NCBI GenBank assembly: GCA_002389645.1
Contig: DGQE01000003.1
Span: 99,610-163,609 of the forward strand
DNA length: 64,000 nt
Source: Flavobacteriales bacterium UBA4422
Lineage (GTDB): Bacteria > Bacteroidota > Bacteroidia > Flavobacteriales_G > Salibacteraceae
Direction of reading: 5' to 3'
Within the stretch, counting starts at the first letter, position 1. The number at the start of each line of letters is the position of its first letter. The position numbers were made by a program, and so were the translations under genes. The notes beneath the pieces were generated by a model. The model saw only the letters and a list, made by a program, of their open reading frames with translations, searched no databases and was not told the origin of the DNA. Positions 44,000 to 52,107 of this stretch are shown piece after piece.

Positions 44000-44806
44000 T
44001 TAGTCTTCAAACAACCTTCGCTGTCGAGACGGAGCCGCTCCCATTCCTTCTAAATTGAGGGAAGAATACAACTCGTAATCATACTCCTTGAATACTCGTT
44101 CGCCAATGGGTTGCAACAAATGCAAACTATCGTTCTTGGGGCTTTTAATGTCTGCTGAAATCGGATATGCATTCATTCGATCTCCAGACATCGGATGCAG
44201 CAGTGAAGTCACATCACTCAATTCAGCTGCAGAATCCAACCACAGAGCTTCATCTTCCTGATTTAGAATTATAGGCGATCTATGGTGCCCAATTTTCTGA
44301 GTTAGGCTGTTCGCTTGGGTTGTGATGATCGCGAACGATTTGAATACTTCTCCACTTGATTTATCAACCCATTCATCCCATATTCCGGCAAAAGCAAATG
44401 GTCGTTCTCCATTACGTATGTGCACGCAATACGGTTTACTTAGTTTTCCCACCTTAGGACCTTCTATGAAGGCATCAGCAATAACTAAGCACCGTTTTGA
44501 ACGAATGGAAGAGCGAAACATAGGCTTCGAAATGATGCCCTTTGCACCATGATAATTCACATCATCTTCCTTATTATGATCTCCTTCAGACCTTGCGTTG
44601 ATCACATACATCTTCTTCTTTGCCCATGAAGGCGTGAACCCGAAGGTTAACATACTTAATTCCTTGGGAGTGGCATTTGTAATAACTGGAGCTAATTGTC
44701 CTGCAGAAACGTTGGCGCTCTGCTTTATTTGAAGTCCATTGGCGGCAACACCAAATCGCTTTTCAATCTCTTTGACTTTTGTTACGTTAACATATCTGCC
44801 GCACAT
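44000..44806 (-). CDS. SOS response-associated peptidase (SRAP/YedK/HMCES family)
   Basis: A 268-residue protein that crosslinks to abasic sites in single-stranded DNA. The catalytic Cys2 (MCGRY), the asparagine of NARSE (N70), the glutamate in DAFIEGP (E115; the usual FYEW reads FIEG) and the histidine in HHRSP (H174) are present. In this family Cys2 forms a thiazolidine with the abasic site after Met removal. Length is near the usual 220-260. Single gene. Confidence 0.92.
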   Translation of the reverse strand: MCGRYVNVTKVKEIEKRFGVAANGLQIKQSANVSAGQLAPVITNATPKELSMLTFGFTPSWAKKKMYVINARSEGDHNKEDDVNYHGAKGIISKPMFRSSIRSKRCLVIADAFIEGPKVGKLSKPYCVHIRNGERPFAFAGIWDEWVDKSSGEVFKSFAIITTQANSLTQKIGHHRSPIILNQEDEALWLDSAAELSDVTSLLHPMSGDRMNAYPISADIKSPKNDSLHLLQPIGERVFKEYDYELYSSLNLEGMGAAPSRQRRLFED

Positions 44807-44833
44807 AAAACGAAGATGAAGAACTTTAAGATC

Positions 44834-44860
44834 ACAAAAAAGCCCCGAATCAGGGGGCTT
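44834..44860 (-). terminator. Terminator after the DUF6580-like membrane protein gene
   Basis: In minus-strand sense AAGCCCC, a short loop and GGGGCTT are followed by a run of T. It lies 25 bases after the stop of the gene at 44885. On the plus strand the repeat is also followed by ATATTTTT. Confidence 0.75.
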
Positions 44861-44884
44861 ATATTTTTAGTTATTGGCTAATCC

Positions 44885-45442
44885 TTACTTCGACTCAACT
44901 TTCTGTGAGATCAATTGGGCCTTGAAGATTTTTTCATACAGCATAAACAAAGCGAGTGAATAAACTAAGTCTCCAGCGAGTGTGTTTTGAAAAAATGGAA
45001 TTGCAGCTGCATAACAGGCAATAAGCCCATCAATAGACATTGGATACATTGTGCCACCCGCCCAAACACCAAAATTGGATACAATAAAGAAAATAGCTGA
45101 TGCAGCAATACTTCCTCCAAGCATCCTACCTAAAGTTACTTTCGAAAGCAGCTTAGAACCTAGCAGATAAATAAGAGCAATACTTCCATAGATGAAAATT
45201 GCTCCGTCAGTAAATAGTGTAAAACCACCTGACGAATAAACCAAGTTGTTCAGCAAAAGATCACTTATCATCCAAGCCACCATGGTGACTAGTAATCCAA
45301 CTCCTTTCCTTCCTAAATATGCTGATCCAAATAAAGCCATTGCACCTAGTGGCGCAAAATTCATCGGATGTGGTATCAACCTAGTAAGCGCAGCAGCGAC
45401 AATAATGCCGAATATTGCGATAGTCTTCTTGTTCATTTGCAT
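44885..45442 (-). CDS. DUF6580-like multi-pass membrane protein
   Basis: About 185 residues from ATG 45442 or 45436. Five or six hydrophobic segments: KKTIAIFGIIVAAALTR, GLLVTMVAWMISD, AIFIYGSIALIYLLGS, MLGGSIAASAIFFIVS and DLVYSLALFMLYEK. LIPHPMNFAPLGAMALFG near the start and VWAGGTMYP in the middle fit the DUF6580 putative transport proteins, which resemble ECF S-components. The substrate is unknown and no riboswitch was seen upstream. Confidence 0.75.
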   Translation of the reverse strand: MQMNKKTIAIFGIIVAAALTRLIPHPMNFAPLGAMALFGSAYLGRKGVGLLVTMVAWMISDLLLNNLVYSSGGFTLFTDGAIFIYGSIALIYLLGSKLLSKVTLGRMLGGSIAASAIFFIVSNFGVWAGGTMYPMSIDGLIACYAAAIPFFQNTLAGDLVYSLALFMLYEKIFKAQLISQKVESK

Positions 45443-45586
45443 GATGCGAAAATAGCTATCGTATTGAAAAGACAATTCATGAACTAGCCTCATTTTGTTT
45501 CCTTTGATTCAATTTGCACCAATATATACTCATTAGAACTTCTGGAAAGCTTAAAAAGCCATGCAAAAGAAGAAAAACGATTAGGT

Positions 45587-46183
45587 ATGGAAGCCTACAT
45601 GAAGAATCAGTTTTCGTTTATTGGCACATCCTCAGAACTTAGAAAACAAGTTTTGAAGCAACACATTCAGGATCATCAACTACCAGCCGACAATCAATTT
45701 GAAGCTATTGTAAAATCACTTTGGTTATTAAAGAAAAGAGAGTTAAACTATTGCGCTCAAGAGATGGAGCTAAGGAAAAAGTGGTTTCAAAAAAAAGAGT
45801 CTATCCATTTGATAGAATGGATGATTATCAATGATTCGTGGTGGGATACTGTAGACTTTATTGCAGCGTCTTTAGCAGGAGGGTATTTCACTTCTTTTCC
45901 TGATCAAAAAGAGATTATAACTAGACAATGGAATAACTCTAACAACATGTGGCTGGTTCGATCTTCCATCATATTTCAATTGAAGTACAAAGAAAAAGTA
46001 GACTTAGAATTACTTTCAGAACTCTTGACTCCTCATCTTGATTCCAAAGAATTCTTCATTCAAAAAGCTATTGGTTGGTCATTGAGACAAGTTTCCAAAA
46101 CATTCCCTGAGTTTGTAAGAGTATTTATCGCCTCGCACGACTTGAAGCCGATAAGCAGGCGCGAAGCGATTAAATACATCTAA
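45587..46183 (+). CDS. DNA alkylation repair protein (AlkD-like)
   Basis: A 198-residue HEAT-like all-helical protein related to AlkD, which removes alkylated bases. Seen: MEAYMKNQFSFIG, the HLIEWMIINDSWWDTVDFIAA segment with the conserved tryptophans and aspartate, and FFIQKAIGWSLRQVSK near the end. The frame is open upstream to 45488 and codes for LELLESLKSHAKEEKRLG, which looks like the usual first AlkD helix but has no ATG, GTG or TTG. The true start may be a rare codon (CTG 45542, ATA 45524 or ATT 45512). It ends at the base before the convergent LamG gene. Confidence 0.85.
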   Translation: MEAYMKNQFSFIGTSSELRKQVLKQHIQDHQLPADNQFEAIVKSLWLLKKRELNYCAQEMELRKKWFQKKESIHLIEWMIINDSWWDTVDFIAASLAGGYFTSFPDQKEIITRQWNNSNNMWLVRSSIIFQLKYKEKVDLELLSELLTPHLDSKEFFIQKAIGWSLRQVSKTFPEFVRVFIASHDLKPISRREAIKYI

Positions 46184-47518
46184 TTAAATCTTGAAACGTG
46201 CAGACCAAACCAAGTCATTGCATCGAAGCATGACGATATAAACCCCACTTTGTAAGTTGTTTGAAATCTGTTTGTGTGTGTTAACGCCTCCTCTTTTCAC
46301 TTGGTCTGTAAAGCTCTTCACTTTTACACCTTGAATGTCATAAACATCAACAGCATATACCGCTTCATCTTCAGACATTATCATCAAACCAAATCCATCG
46401 AAATTATTGAACATGGTGATTTCAAAACCCAATTGATCAAAGGATACTTCCACATCAACATTTATCGATTCAGAAATAGTGAATTTACCATCAAAATCGA
46501 CTTGTTTTAGCCTATAGTAGTTTGTTCCTGCTTTAGGTTCATAGTCCTCCATTTTGTAGCTAACAGGCCTATTGCTGTTTCCAGCAGCTGAAAGCTCAGA
46601 AATCGTCTTCCAAACCACGCCATTGGTTGATCGTTGAACTTCAAAGTAGGAATTATCCACTTCCGAATCAGTCGTCCAGCTAAGTAGAACTGCATCTCCA
46701 TTGACAAAACCAGTAAACGAACTTAAATGAATTGGCATAGTTCCAAAGGGGCTAATTCCATGAATTACGCCATCAATATGATTTCCTGTTGCGTCATTAG
46801 CGGTTGAGTCATCAAAATTCCAATATGAGACTAGTCCAAGGGCATCATAATTCACTCCAGTTACTGACTCTGGGTTAACCAAAATAGAATCGATTTCTAT
46901 GGTTGTAAGCGCTCTGTTCCAAATAGACACTTCATCAACATGCCCCTTAAACTCTCGGTACCCACTGCTAGGGTTCGGCCACCTTCCCATTGTCATTTTG
47001 GTTTTATTCGGTGGGTTTCTGATGTTTCCAGATTTATTCCTACTTGATTGCTGCCCTCCATTCACATACAACTTCATGTTATTGTTTGGCAAACTCCCAT
47101 CATAAACTGCTGCAATATGATACCAGACACTATCAGCAATGTCACTTGAGCTTTGAATATAGCTTCGACCTGTAGAATGAATAGCGAATTCTAATTTTGA
47201 ATTAATCGAGTTGTGCTGAATCCAAAAAACTCCATTGTCACCCGACCCACCAGAGTCGGACATGGTCAGAATATTAGCCCAATTTCCAACATCAGGATTC
47301 TCTCTTCCCCACCAACGCATCCAGAGGGTTAACGTTATTTTATCGCTACCCCAAATGGTATCAAAAGGAGCAATATCCAAGGCTCGACCGTAGTCTACAT
47401 AAACATCGAGCGTAGGATCTGCAGCAAAGTATTGATTATGCTGTGCTTTCAACTCAAATTGACATAAACTAAACACCAAAACTAATAACGCAAATATCGT
47501 CTCACTAATTGCTTTCAT
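46184..47518 (-). CDS. Secreted LamG-domain protein with T9SS type A domain
   Basis: A 444-residue protein with signal MKAISETIFALLVLVFSLCQFELKAQ. A LamG/concanavalin-like domain covers about 30-245: TLTLWMRWWGRENP, VWYHIAAVYDGSLPNNNMKLYVNG and GHVDEVSIWNRALTTIEID. Then an Fn3-like linker (VLLSWTTDSEVDNSYFEVQRS) and a type A sorting domain (VDVYDIQGVKVKSF ... GVYIVMLRCNDLVWSARFKI). LamG domains often bind glycans. No catalytic residues. Its end abuts the AlkD-like gene's end. Confidence 0.85.
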   Translation of the reverse strand: MKAISETIFALLVLVFSLCQFELKAQHNQYFAADPTLDVYVDYGRALDIAPFDTIWGSDKITLTLWMRWWGRENPDVGNWANILTMSDSGGSGDNGVFWIQHNSINSKLEFAIHSTGRSYIQSSSDIADSVWYHIAAVYDGSLPNNNMKLYVNGGQQSSRNKSGNIRNPPNKTKMTMGRWPNPSSGYREFKGHVDEVSIWNRALTTIEIDSILVNPESVTGVNYDALGLVSYWNFDDSTANDATGNHIDGVIHGISPFGTMPIHLSSFTGFVNGDAVLLSWTTDSEVDNSYFEVQRSTNGVVWKTISELSAAGNSNRPVSYKMEDYEPKAGTNYYRLKQVDFDGKFTISESINVDVEVSFDQLGFEITMFNNFDGFGLMIMSEDEAVYAVDVYDIQGVKVKSFTDQVKRGGVNTHKQISNNLQSGVYIVMLRCNDLVWSARFKI

Positions 47519-47685
47519 GGCTTCTAACTTTTAGATAATAAAATTGATGAAACATTTTGATTTACAATAATTTACGTAGATGATACAAGTCATTTCAAAA
47601 GCTGTTTATAGACATTTTAATTCATTCGAATTAGTACCGTGAAAAACATGTGTTTAGAAATGGGAATCTTAGTTGGATTAAACTA

Positions 47686-47714
47686 TTGTCATTCTATATG
47701 CTTGTTTATTTTTG
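47686..47714 (+). promoter_or_regulatory. Promoter for the ABC transporter gene
   Basis: TTG at 47686-47688, an 18-base spacer and TATTTTTG at 47707-47714, a full -7 match. The predicted start is about 30 bases before the ATG at 47751. Confidence 0.6.
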
Positions 47715-47750
47715 GAGTCCACGCCTTTTTTGGTGAATTACACAGAATAA

Positions 47751-50700
47751 ATGAGTGAGAAGCTTCTGAAAGCGTTGATGCAGCTGTTTGCGATTATAGC
47801 TGACGTTGACGAACTAAACAATAAGAGTCGAATCGTAGTTGAGCACTTCCTTAAACAACGGTTGGCACTTGATCAAGTGGAAATCTATCTTGGTCATTAT
47901 GATAAGTACTTAGAGACGCACCACAAAGTCTCAACCAAAAAAGAGGGCAAGCGAAAGAAAACATCGCTTAACTCTGTAAAGGTTCTAAAGATTTGTACTC
48001 AAATAAATGGCGAGCTTGAGCAACGTCAAAAGATTTTTGTTTTACTCAGATTGGTGGAATACATCAATACAGATAAAACACTGACAGACCAAGAACTTGA
48101 ATTTGTTGATACAGTTTCTGACGTATTCAACATACCAGGAGAAGAACTTGAAGACATCAAGAAGTTTGTGATCTGTTCAGAAACTTCAGCCGAAGATTCT
48201 GAAAAGCTGCTCATTATCAATTCGAAAGAAGCTCTTTCTGCAAGAAAGAAAAACAAGCATATTAAGCACGATACACTTTCTGGTTCTCTCTTGATCCTTT
48301 CTGTGGAAAGTGTGAGCATGTATGCACTTAAGTTTTTTGGTGACGATGAACTTTTATTGAATGGACAAATTATTGATCCTGAAAGAGTCTATATTTTAAC
48401 TCAAGGATCTTCTATTAGAAGTTCAAAGGTTAGCCCAATTTACTACAGCGATATTATTAGTCGCTTCTTGAGTGATAAAAGTGTCAGTAAAATCATTTTT
48501 ACTGCTGATGATATTACATATCGATTCAAAGGCGGTACAATCGGACTACATCCCCTCAGTTTTAGTGAAGAGTCGGGCAAGCTCATTGGAATAATGGGTG
48601 CTAGTGGTTCAGGTAAATCAACTCTACTCAATATTCTTAATGGAAACTACACTCCATATTCTGGAACAGTAACGATTAATGGTAATGACATTCACCATAG
48701 TCGTGGTGATGTAAGCGGAATGATTGGATACATCTCACAAGATGATCTTTTAATTGAAGAGCTTACGGTTTACCAAAACCTTTTTCTAAACGCAAAACTT
48801 TGCTTTGACGGTCTTAGTGATGAAGCCATCTACGAGCGAGTAGACAAAACACTTGTCTCTTTAGGGCTATATGAAATTAAAGATATCGAGGTTGGAAGCC
48901 CGATGAATAAAAAAATTAGCGGTGGGCAAAGAAAAAGGTTAAACTGTGGACTAGAGCTTATTCGCGAGCCGTCAGTCTTGTTTGTTGATGAACCAACTTC
49001 GGGGTTATCATCAAGAGACTCCGAAAATATAATGGACTTGCTCAAAGAACTTGCACTTAAAGGCAAGTTGATCTTTGTGGTTATTCACCAACCTTCATCA
49101 GAAATCTTCAAGATGTTTGATAAGCTGATGATCACAGATACTGGTGGATTCCCAATCTATTTTGGAAACCCTCTTGACGCTATTGTTTATTTCAAAAGTG
49201 AGGTGCAGGCTATTAATCAGTCTGAAAGCGAATGCGCACGTTGCGGTAATGTAAACCCAGAGCAGATTTTCAACATCATCGAAGCAAAGGTGGTAGATGA
49301 ATATGGAAACCTTACGGAAAAACGAAAAACTTCTCCGAAAGAATGGAATGACATATTCAATGAAAAATTCAATGAGGAACTGAATAAAGAGAAACCAGAA
49401 TTACCCGAAGTAGAGTTTAAAACTCCAAATTTCCTCAATCAGTTCAAGGTATTTGTAACTCGTGATGTTTTATCAAAAATCACAAACAAACAATACCTCG
49501 CTATTAACCTGTTAGAAGCTCCTCTTCTCGGTTTTATTTTAAGCTACTTTTTGCGTTACGTAATGATTGGCGACCAAGACTCTGGAGAGTATGTCTTTTA
49601 TGAAAATGACAACTTGATTGTATACATGTTCATGGCAATCATTGTTGCGTTATTTCTTGGTCTTACAGTCAGTGCAGAGGAAATTTTTAAAGATCAAAAA
49701 ATACGAAAGAGAGAGTCATTCCTTAACTTAAGTAAAGGGAGTTATTTGATTTCGAAGATTGTAATCATGTTCTTGCTTTCAGGCATTCAAATGTTCATGT
49801 TCATCGTACTCGGAAATATGATTTTGGGTATTGATGGAATGCTCTGGGACTACTGGCTAATCCTGTTCTCTACTGCATGTTTTGCGAATATGCTCGGGCT
49901 TAATATTTCTGCCAGTTTTAATTCTGCTGTAACTATTTACATTATAATTCCATTCTTGATTATCCCTCAAATTTTATTTAGTGGTGTATTGGTGAAATTT
50001 GAAAAGCTTAATCCCGTTATCACTTCTCAAAGCATCGTTCCTTTAATTGGAGAGGTAATGGCATCAAGATGGGCATTTGAAGCATTAGCCGTGAATCAGT
50101 TCATTGAAAACGATTACGAAGAGCTTTTCTACGATTTCGACCAACAAATGAGCGATGCCAACTTTAAGAAGAACTTCTGGATTCCAGAGATGAAGGCTAA
50201 AGTGGGTAAATTCAAAGAATTCCTTAGAAATAAGGAAGAAGCGAAAGAGGAAGATATTGCTTCTGATCTGAAAACAGTGCGACATGAAGTAGCGAAGGAA
50301 AATAAGATCAATGACGCACTTTCTTTTGATGAATTAGATCAATTCACAGCAGAAGGATTAAACAAAGAGCTTCTGGAAGATTTCTCCACCTATTTGACTA
50401 CCCTTAATAATCTATACGTTCGACAGTGGAATTACAATAGTGACGAGAAGGATCGTGTTATTAGAGAACATCAAAAAACTGATGAAGAGAAGGCCGCTTT
50501 TAACGCGTTGAGGAATAATTTCGAGAATGAATCTTTAAGTGATTTGGTAACCAACAAGAATGAGTTTAATCAGATTACTGAATATGACGGTGAACTTATA
50601 CAGCGAGCCGATCCTGTTTTGAACATTCCTGATGGGTTCAGATCTCATTTCTACGCACCTAAGAAGTTGGTGTTTGGTAAGTACTACAGCACCAAGCAAG

Positions 50701-50819
50701 TAAACATTATTGTGCTTTGGTTAATGTCTCTTGGCTTGGCTATCAGTTTATATTTTGACGGCTTAAAAAGACTACTCAACTTGTTCTCGGAGATAAAGAT
50801 TTTCGGGAAAAAGAATTAA
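47751..50819 (+). CDS. ABCG-like transporter (ATPase plus permease) with TerB-like N-terminus
   Basis: A 1022-residue half-transporter. Residues about 1-150 are helical and TerB-like (KALMQLFAIIADVDELNNKS, LLRLVEYINTDKTLTDQELEFVDTV). The ABC domain has Walker A GASGSGKST (about 283), signature ISGGQRKRLN (about 389), Walker B VLFVDEPTSGL and the H-loop HQPSS. An ABC2-type membrane part follows, with about five helices at 590-770. A charged soluble stretch of some 190 residues (about 775-960) precedes the last helix. The substrate is unknown. Confidence 0.85.
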   Translation: MSEKLLKALMQLFAIIADVDELNNKSRIVVEHFLKQRLALDQVEIYLGHYDKYLETHHKVSTKKEGKRKKTSLNSVKVLKICTQINGELEQRQKIFVLLRLVEYINTDKTLTDQELEFVDTVSDVFNIPGEELEDIKKFVICSETSAEDSEKLLIINSKEALSARKKNKHIKHDTLSGSLLILSVESVSMYALKFFGDDELLLNGQIIDPERVYILTQGSSIRSSKVSPIYYSDIISRFLSDKSVSKIIFTADDITYRFKGGTIGLHPLSFSEESGKLIGIMGASGSGKSTLLNILNGNYTPYSGTVTINGNDIHHSRGDVSGMIGYISQDDLLIEELTVYQNLFLNAKLCFDGLSDEAIYERVDKTLVSLGLYEIKDIEVGSPMNKKISGGQRKRLNCGLELIREPSVLFVDEPTSGLSSRDSENIMDLLKELALKGKLIFVVIHQPSSEIFKMFDKLMITDTGGFPIYFGNPLDAIVYFKSEVQAINQSESECARCGNVNPEQIFNIIEAKVVDEYGNLTEKRKTSPKEWNDIFNEKFNEELNKEKPELPEVEFKTPNFLNQFKVFVTRDVLSKITNKQYLAINLLEAPLLGFILSYFLRYVMIGDQDSGEYVFYENDNLIVYMFMAIIVALFLGLTVSAEEIFKDQKIRKRESFLNLSKGSYLISKIVIMFLLSGIQMFMFIVLGNMILGIDGMLWDYWLILFSTACFANMLGLNISASFNSAVTIYIIIPFLIIPQILFSGVLVKFEKLNPVITSQSIVPLIGEVMASRWAFEALAVNQFIENDYEELFYDFDQQMSDANFKKNFWIPEMKAKVGKFKEFLRNKEEAKEEDIASDLKTVRHEVAKENKINDALSFDELDQFTAEGLNKELLEDFSTYLTTLNNLYVRQWNYNSDEKDRVIREHQKTDEEKAAFNALRNNFENESLSDLVTNKNEFNQITEYDGELIQRADPVLNIPDGFRSHFYAPKKLVFGKYYSTKQVNIIVLWLMSLGLAISLYFDGLKRLLNLFSEIKIFGKKN

Positions 50820-50838
50820 TGATAATAATCATTATCAT
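50819..50838. promoter_or_regulatory. AT-rich palindrome, Fur-box-like, between the ABC gene and hpf
   Basis: ATGATAAT and ATTATCAT flank a four-base centre (AATC), overlapping the stop codon of the ABC gene and lying 60 bases before hpf. The halves match the arms of the classical Fur consensus but with shorter spacing. It is followed by CTTTT, so it could instead be a weak terminator. Confidence 0.4.
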
Positions 50839-50897
50839 CTTTTAACGCCTGTTAAGAGACATAGAGTTTCTATCTTCATGATATAAAATCAAGAATC

Positions 50898-51200
50898 ATG
50901 AAATGGGACATTCAAACAGTCGGATTCAGCGCTAAAGAAGAGTTGATGGACACTACCAAGGAACAAGTTTTGAACCTTGAAAAATATTACAATCCGATTA
51001 TTGGCGCTGAAGTTTATTTGCGTCTTGAATATGACGAGCATAAAGAAAACAAAAAAGTAGAAATGAAGCTGAATATACCTGGCGAGGATGTATTCGCTGA
51101 ACATCATTCAGATACGTTTGAGCACTCTTTGCATCAAGCAATAGATAAGGTTAAACGACAATTAGTTAAAAAGAAAGAGTTGGAAAGAGCTCACCGCTAA
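50898..51200 (+). CDS. hpf: Short ribosome hibernation-promoting factor
   Basis: A 100-residue protein of the HPF/RaiA family, which binds the 30S decoding region and silences ribosomes in stationary phase. IQTVGFSAKEELMDTTKEQVLNLEKYY, the AEVYLRLEYDE strand and DTFEHSLHQAIDKVKRQLVKKKE are typical. It lacks the C-terminal domain of long HPF. It is followed by a very strong terminator. Confidence 0.93.
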   Translation: MKWDIQTVGFSAKEELMDTTKEQVLNLEKYYNPIIGAEVYLRLEYDEHKENKKVEMKLNIPGEDVFAEHHSDTFEHSLHQAIDKVKRQLVKKKELERAHR

Positions 51201-51201
51201 T

Positions 51202-51231
51202 AAAAAAAGCCCCGATATCGGGGCTTTTTTT
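51202..51231. terminator. Strong terminator between hpf and fabI
   Basis: AAAAGCCCCGAT followed by its exact complement and T8 forms a perfect palindrome two bases after the hpf stop. It is symmetrical and so can serve both hpf and the convergent fabI. Confidence 0.9.
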
Positions 51232-51252
51232 TGTTGTATTACTTTCTTGTTT

Positions 51253-52056
51253 TTAACTCCACTTATCCATCACTTTAGATGAAATACCAGTAGTGGAAAA
51301 TCCGCCATCGTGATAAAGGTTTTGCATCGTAACATAACGAGTGAGATCACTAAACATAGCTACACAATAATCTGCACATGAATCGGCATCAGCGTTTCCA
51401 AGCGGAGACATATCATCGGCAAAATCGAAGAATTTATCAAATCCTGCTATTCCGCTGCCTGCAGAGGTCACTGTTGGTGATTGAGAAATGGTATTCACTC
51501 TCACCTTATTCTTAACACCATAATGATATCCAAAGCTTCGCGCTATAGACTCAAGCACTGACTTCGCATCAGCCATATCTCCATAAAATGGATAAGCTTC
51601 TTGAGCAGCAATATAAGAAAGGGCTAAAATAGACCCCCAATCATTCATTGCATCTTTTGAATATGCTGTTTGAAGTACTTTATGAAAAGAAAGACCTGAA
51701 ATATCTAAAGTCTTCAAAAACCAATCGTGGTTCAAATCGGTATAAGATTTATTCTTTCTAACATTCGGTGACATGCCTATTGAGTGTAAAACAAAATCTA
51801 ACTTCCCAAAACGATCAGTTGCTGTATCAAACAACTTTCCCAAATCTTCCATACTAGTCGCATCTGCAGGAACCAAGATAGTTCCACACTTTTCAGCTAG
51901 TTCGTTTATTTTACCCATTCTCATTGCCACGGGCGCGTTGCTCAACACAAACTCACCTCCTTGTTCATGCACTTTTTCAGCTACTTTCCATGCAATTGAA
52001 CGCTCATCAAGAGCACCGAATATTATCCCTTTTTTGTTTTGCAGTAATTTGCTCAT
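51253..52056 (-). CDS. fabI: Enoyl-[acyl-carrier-protein] reductase (NADH)
   Basis: A 267-residue short-chain dehydrogenase-type enzyme for the last reduction in fatty-acid elongation. The N-terminus GIIFGALDERSIAWKVA, the HSIGMSP loop, the catalytic Y158-x6-K165 in YGDMADAKSVLES and VRVNTISQSPTVTSAGSGI fit FabI. Normal length. Single gene between hpf and recN. Confidence 0.96.
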   Translation of the reverse strand: MSKLLQNKKGIIFGALDERSIAWKVAEKVHEQGGEFVLSNAPVAMRMGKINELAEKCGTILVPADATSMEDLGKLFDTATDRFGKLDFVLHSIGMSPNVRKNKSYTDLNHDWFLKTLDISGLSFHKVLQTAYSKDAMNDWGSILALSYIAAQEAYPFYGDMADAKSVLESIARSFGYHYGVKNKVRVNTISQSPTVTSAGSGIAGFDKFFDFADDMSPLGNADADSCADYCVAMFSDLTRYVTMQNLYHDGGFSTTGISSKVMDKWS

Positions 52057-52107
52057 ATCTCTCTTCCTAGATTAGTTAGTGCGTAAAAATAGTATTGTTC
52101 GTCAAAG

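Noticed and set aside
47519..47750. Small frame at 47580 (20 codons) before the ABC transporter gene
   Set aside because: No start signal, no similarity, and the -33/-7 promoter for the ABC gene lies downstream of it; treated as non-coding.
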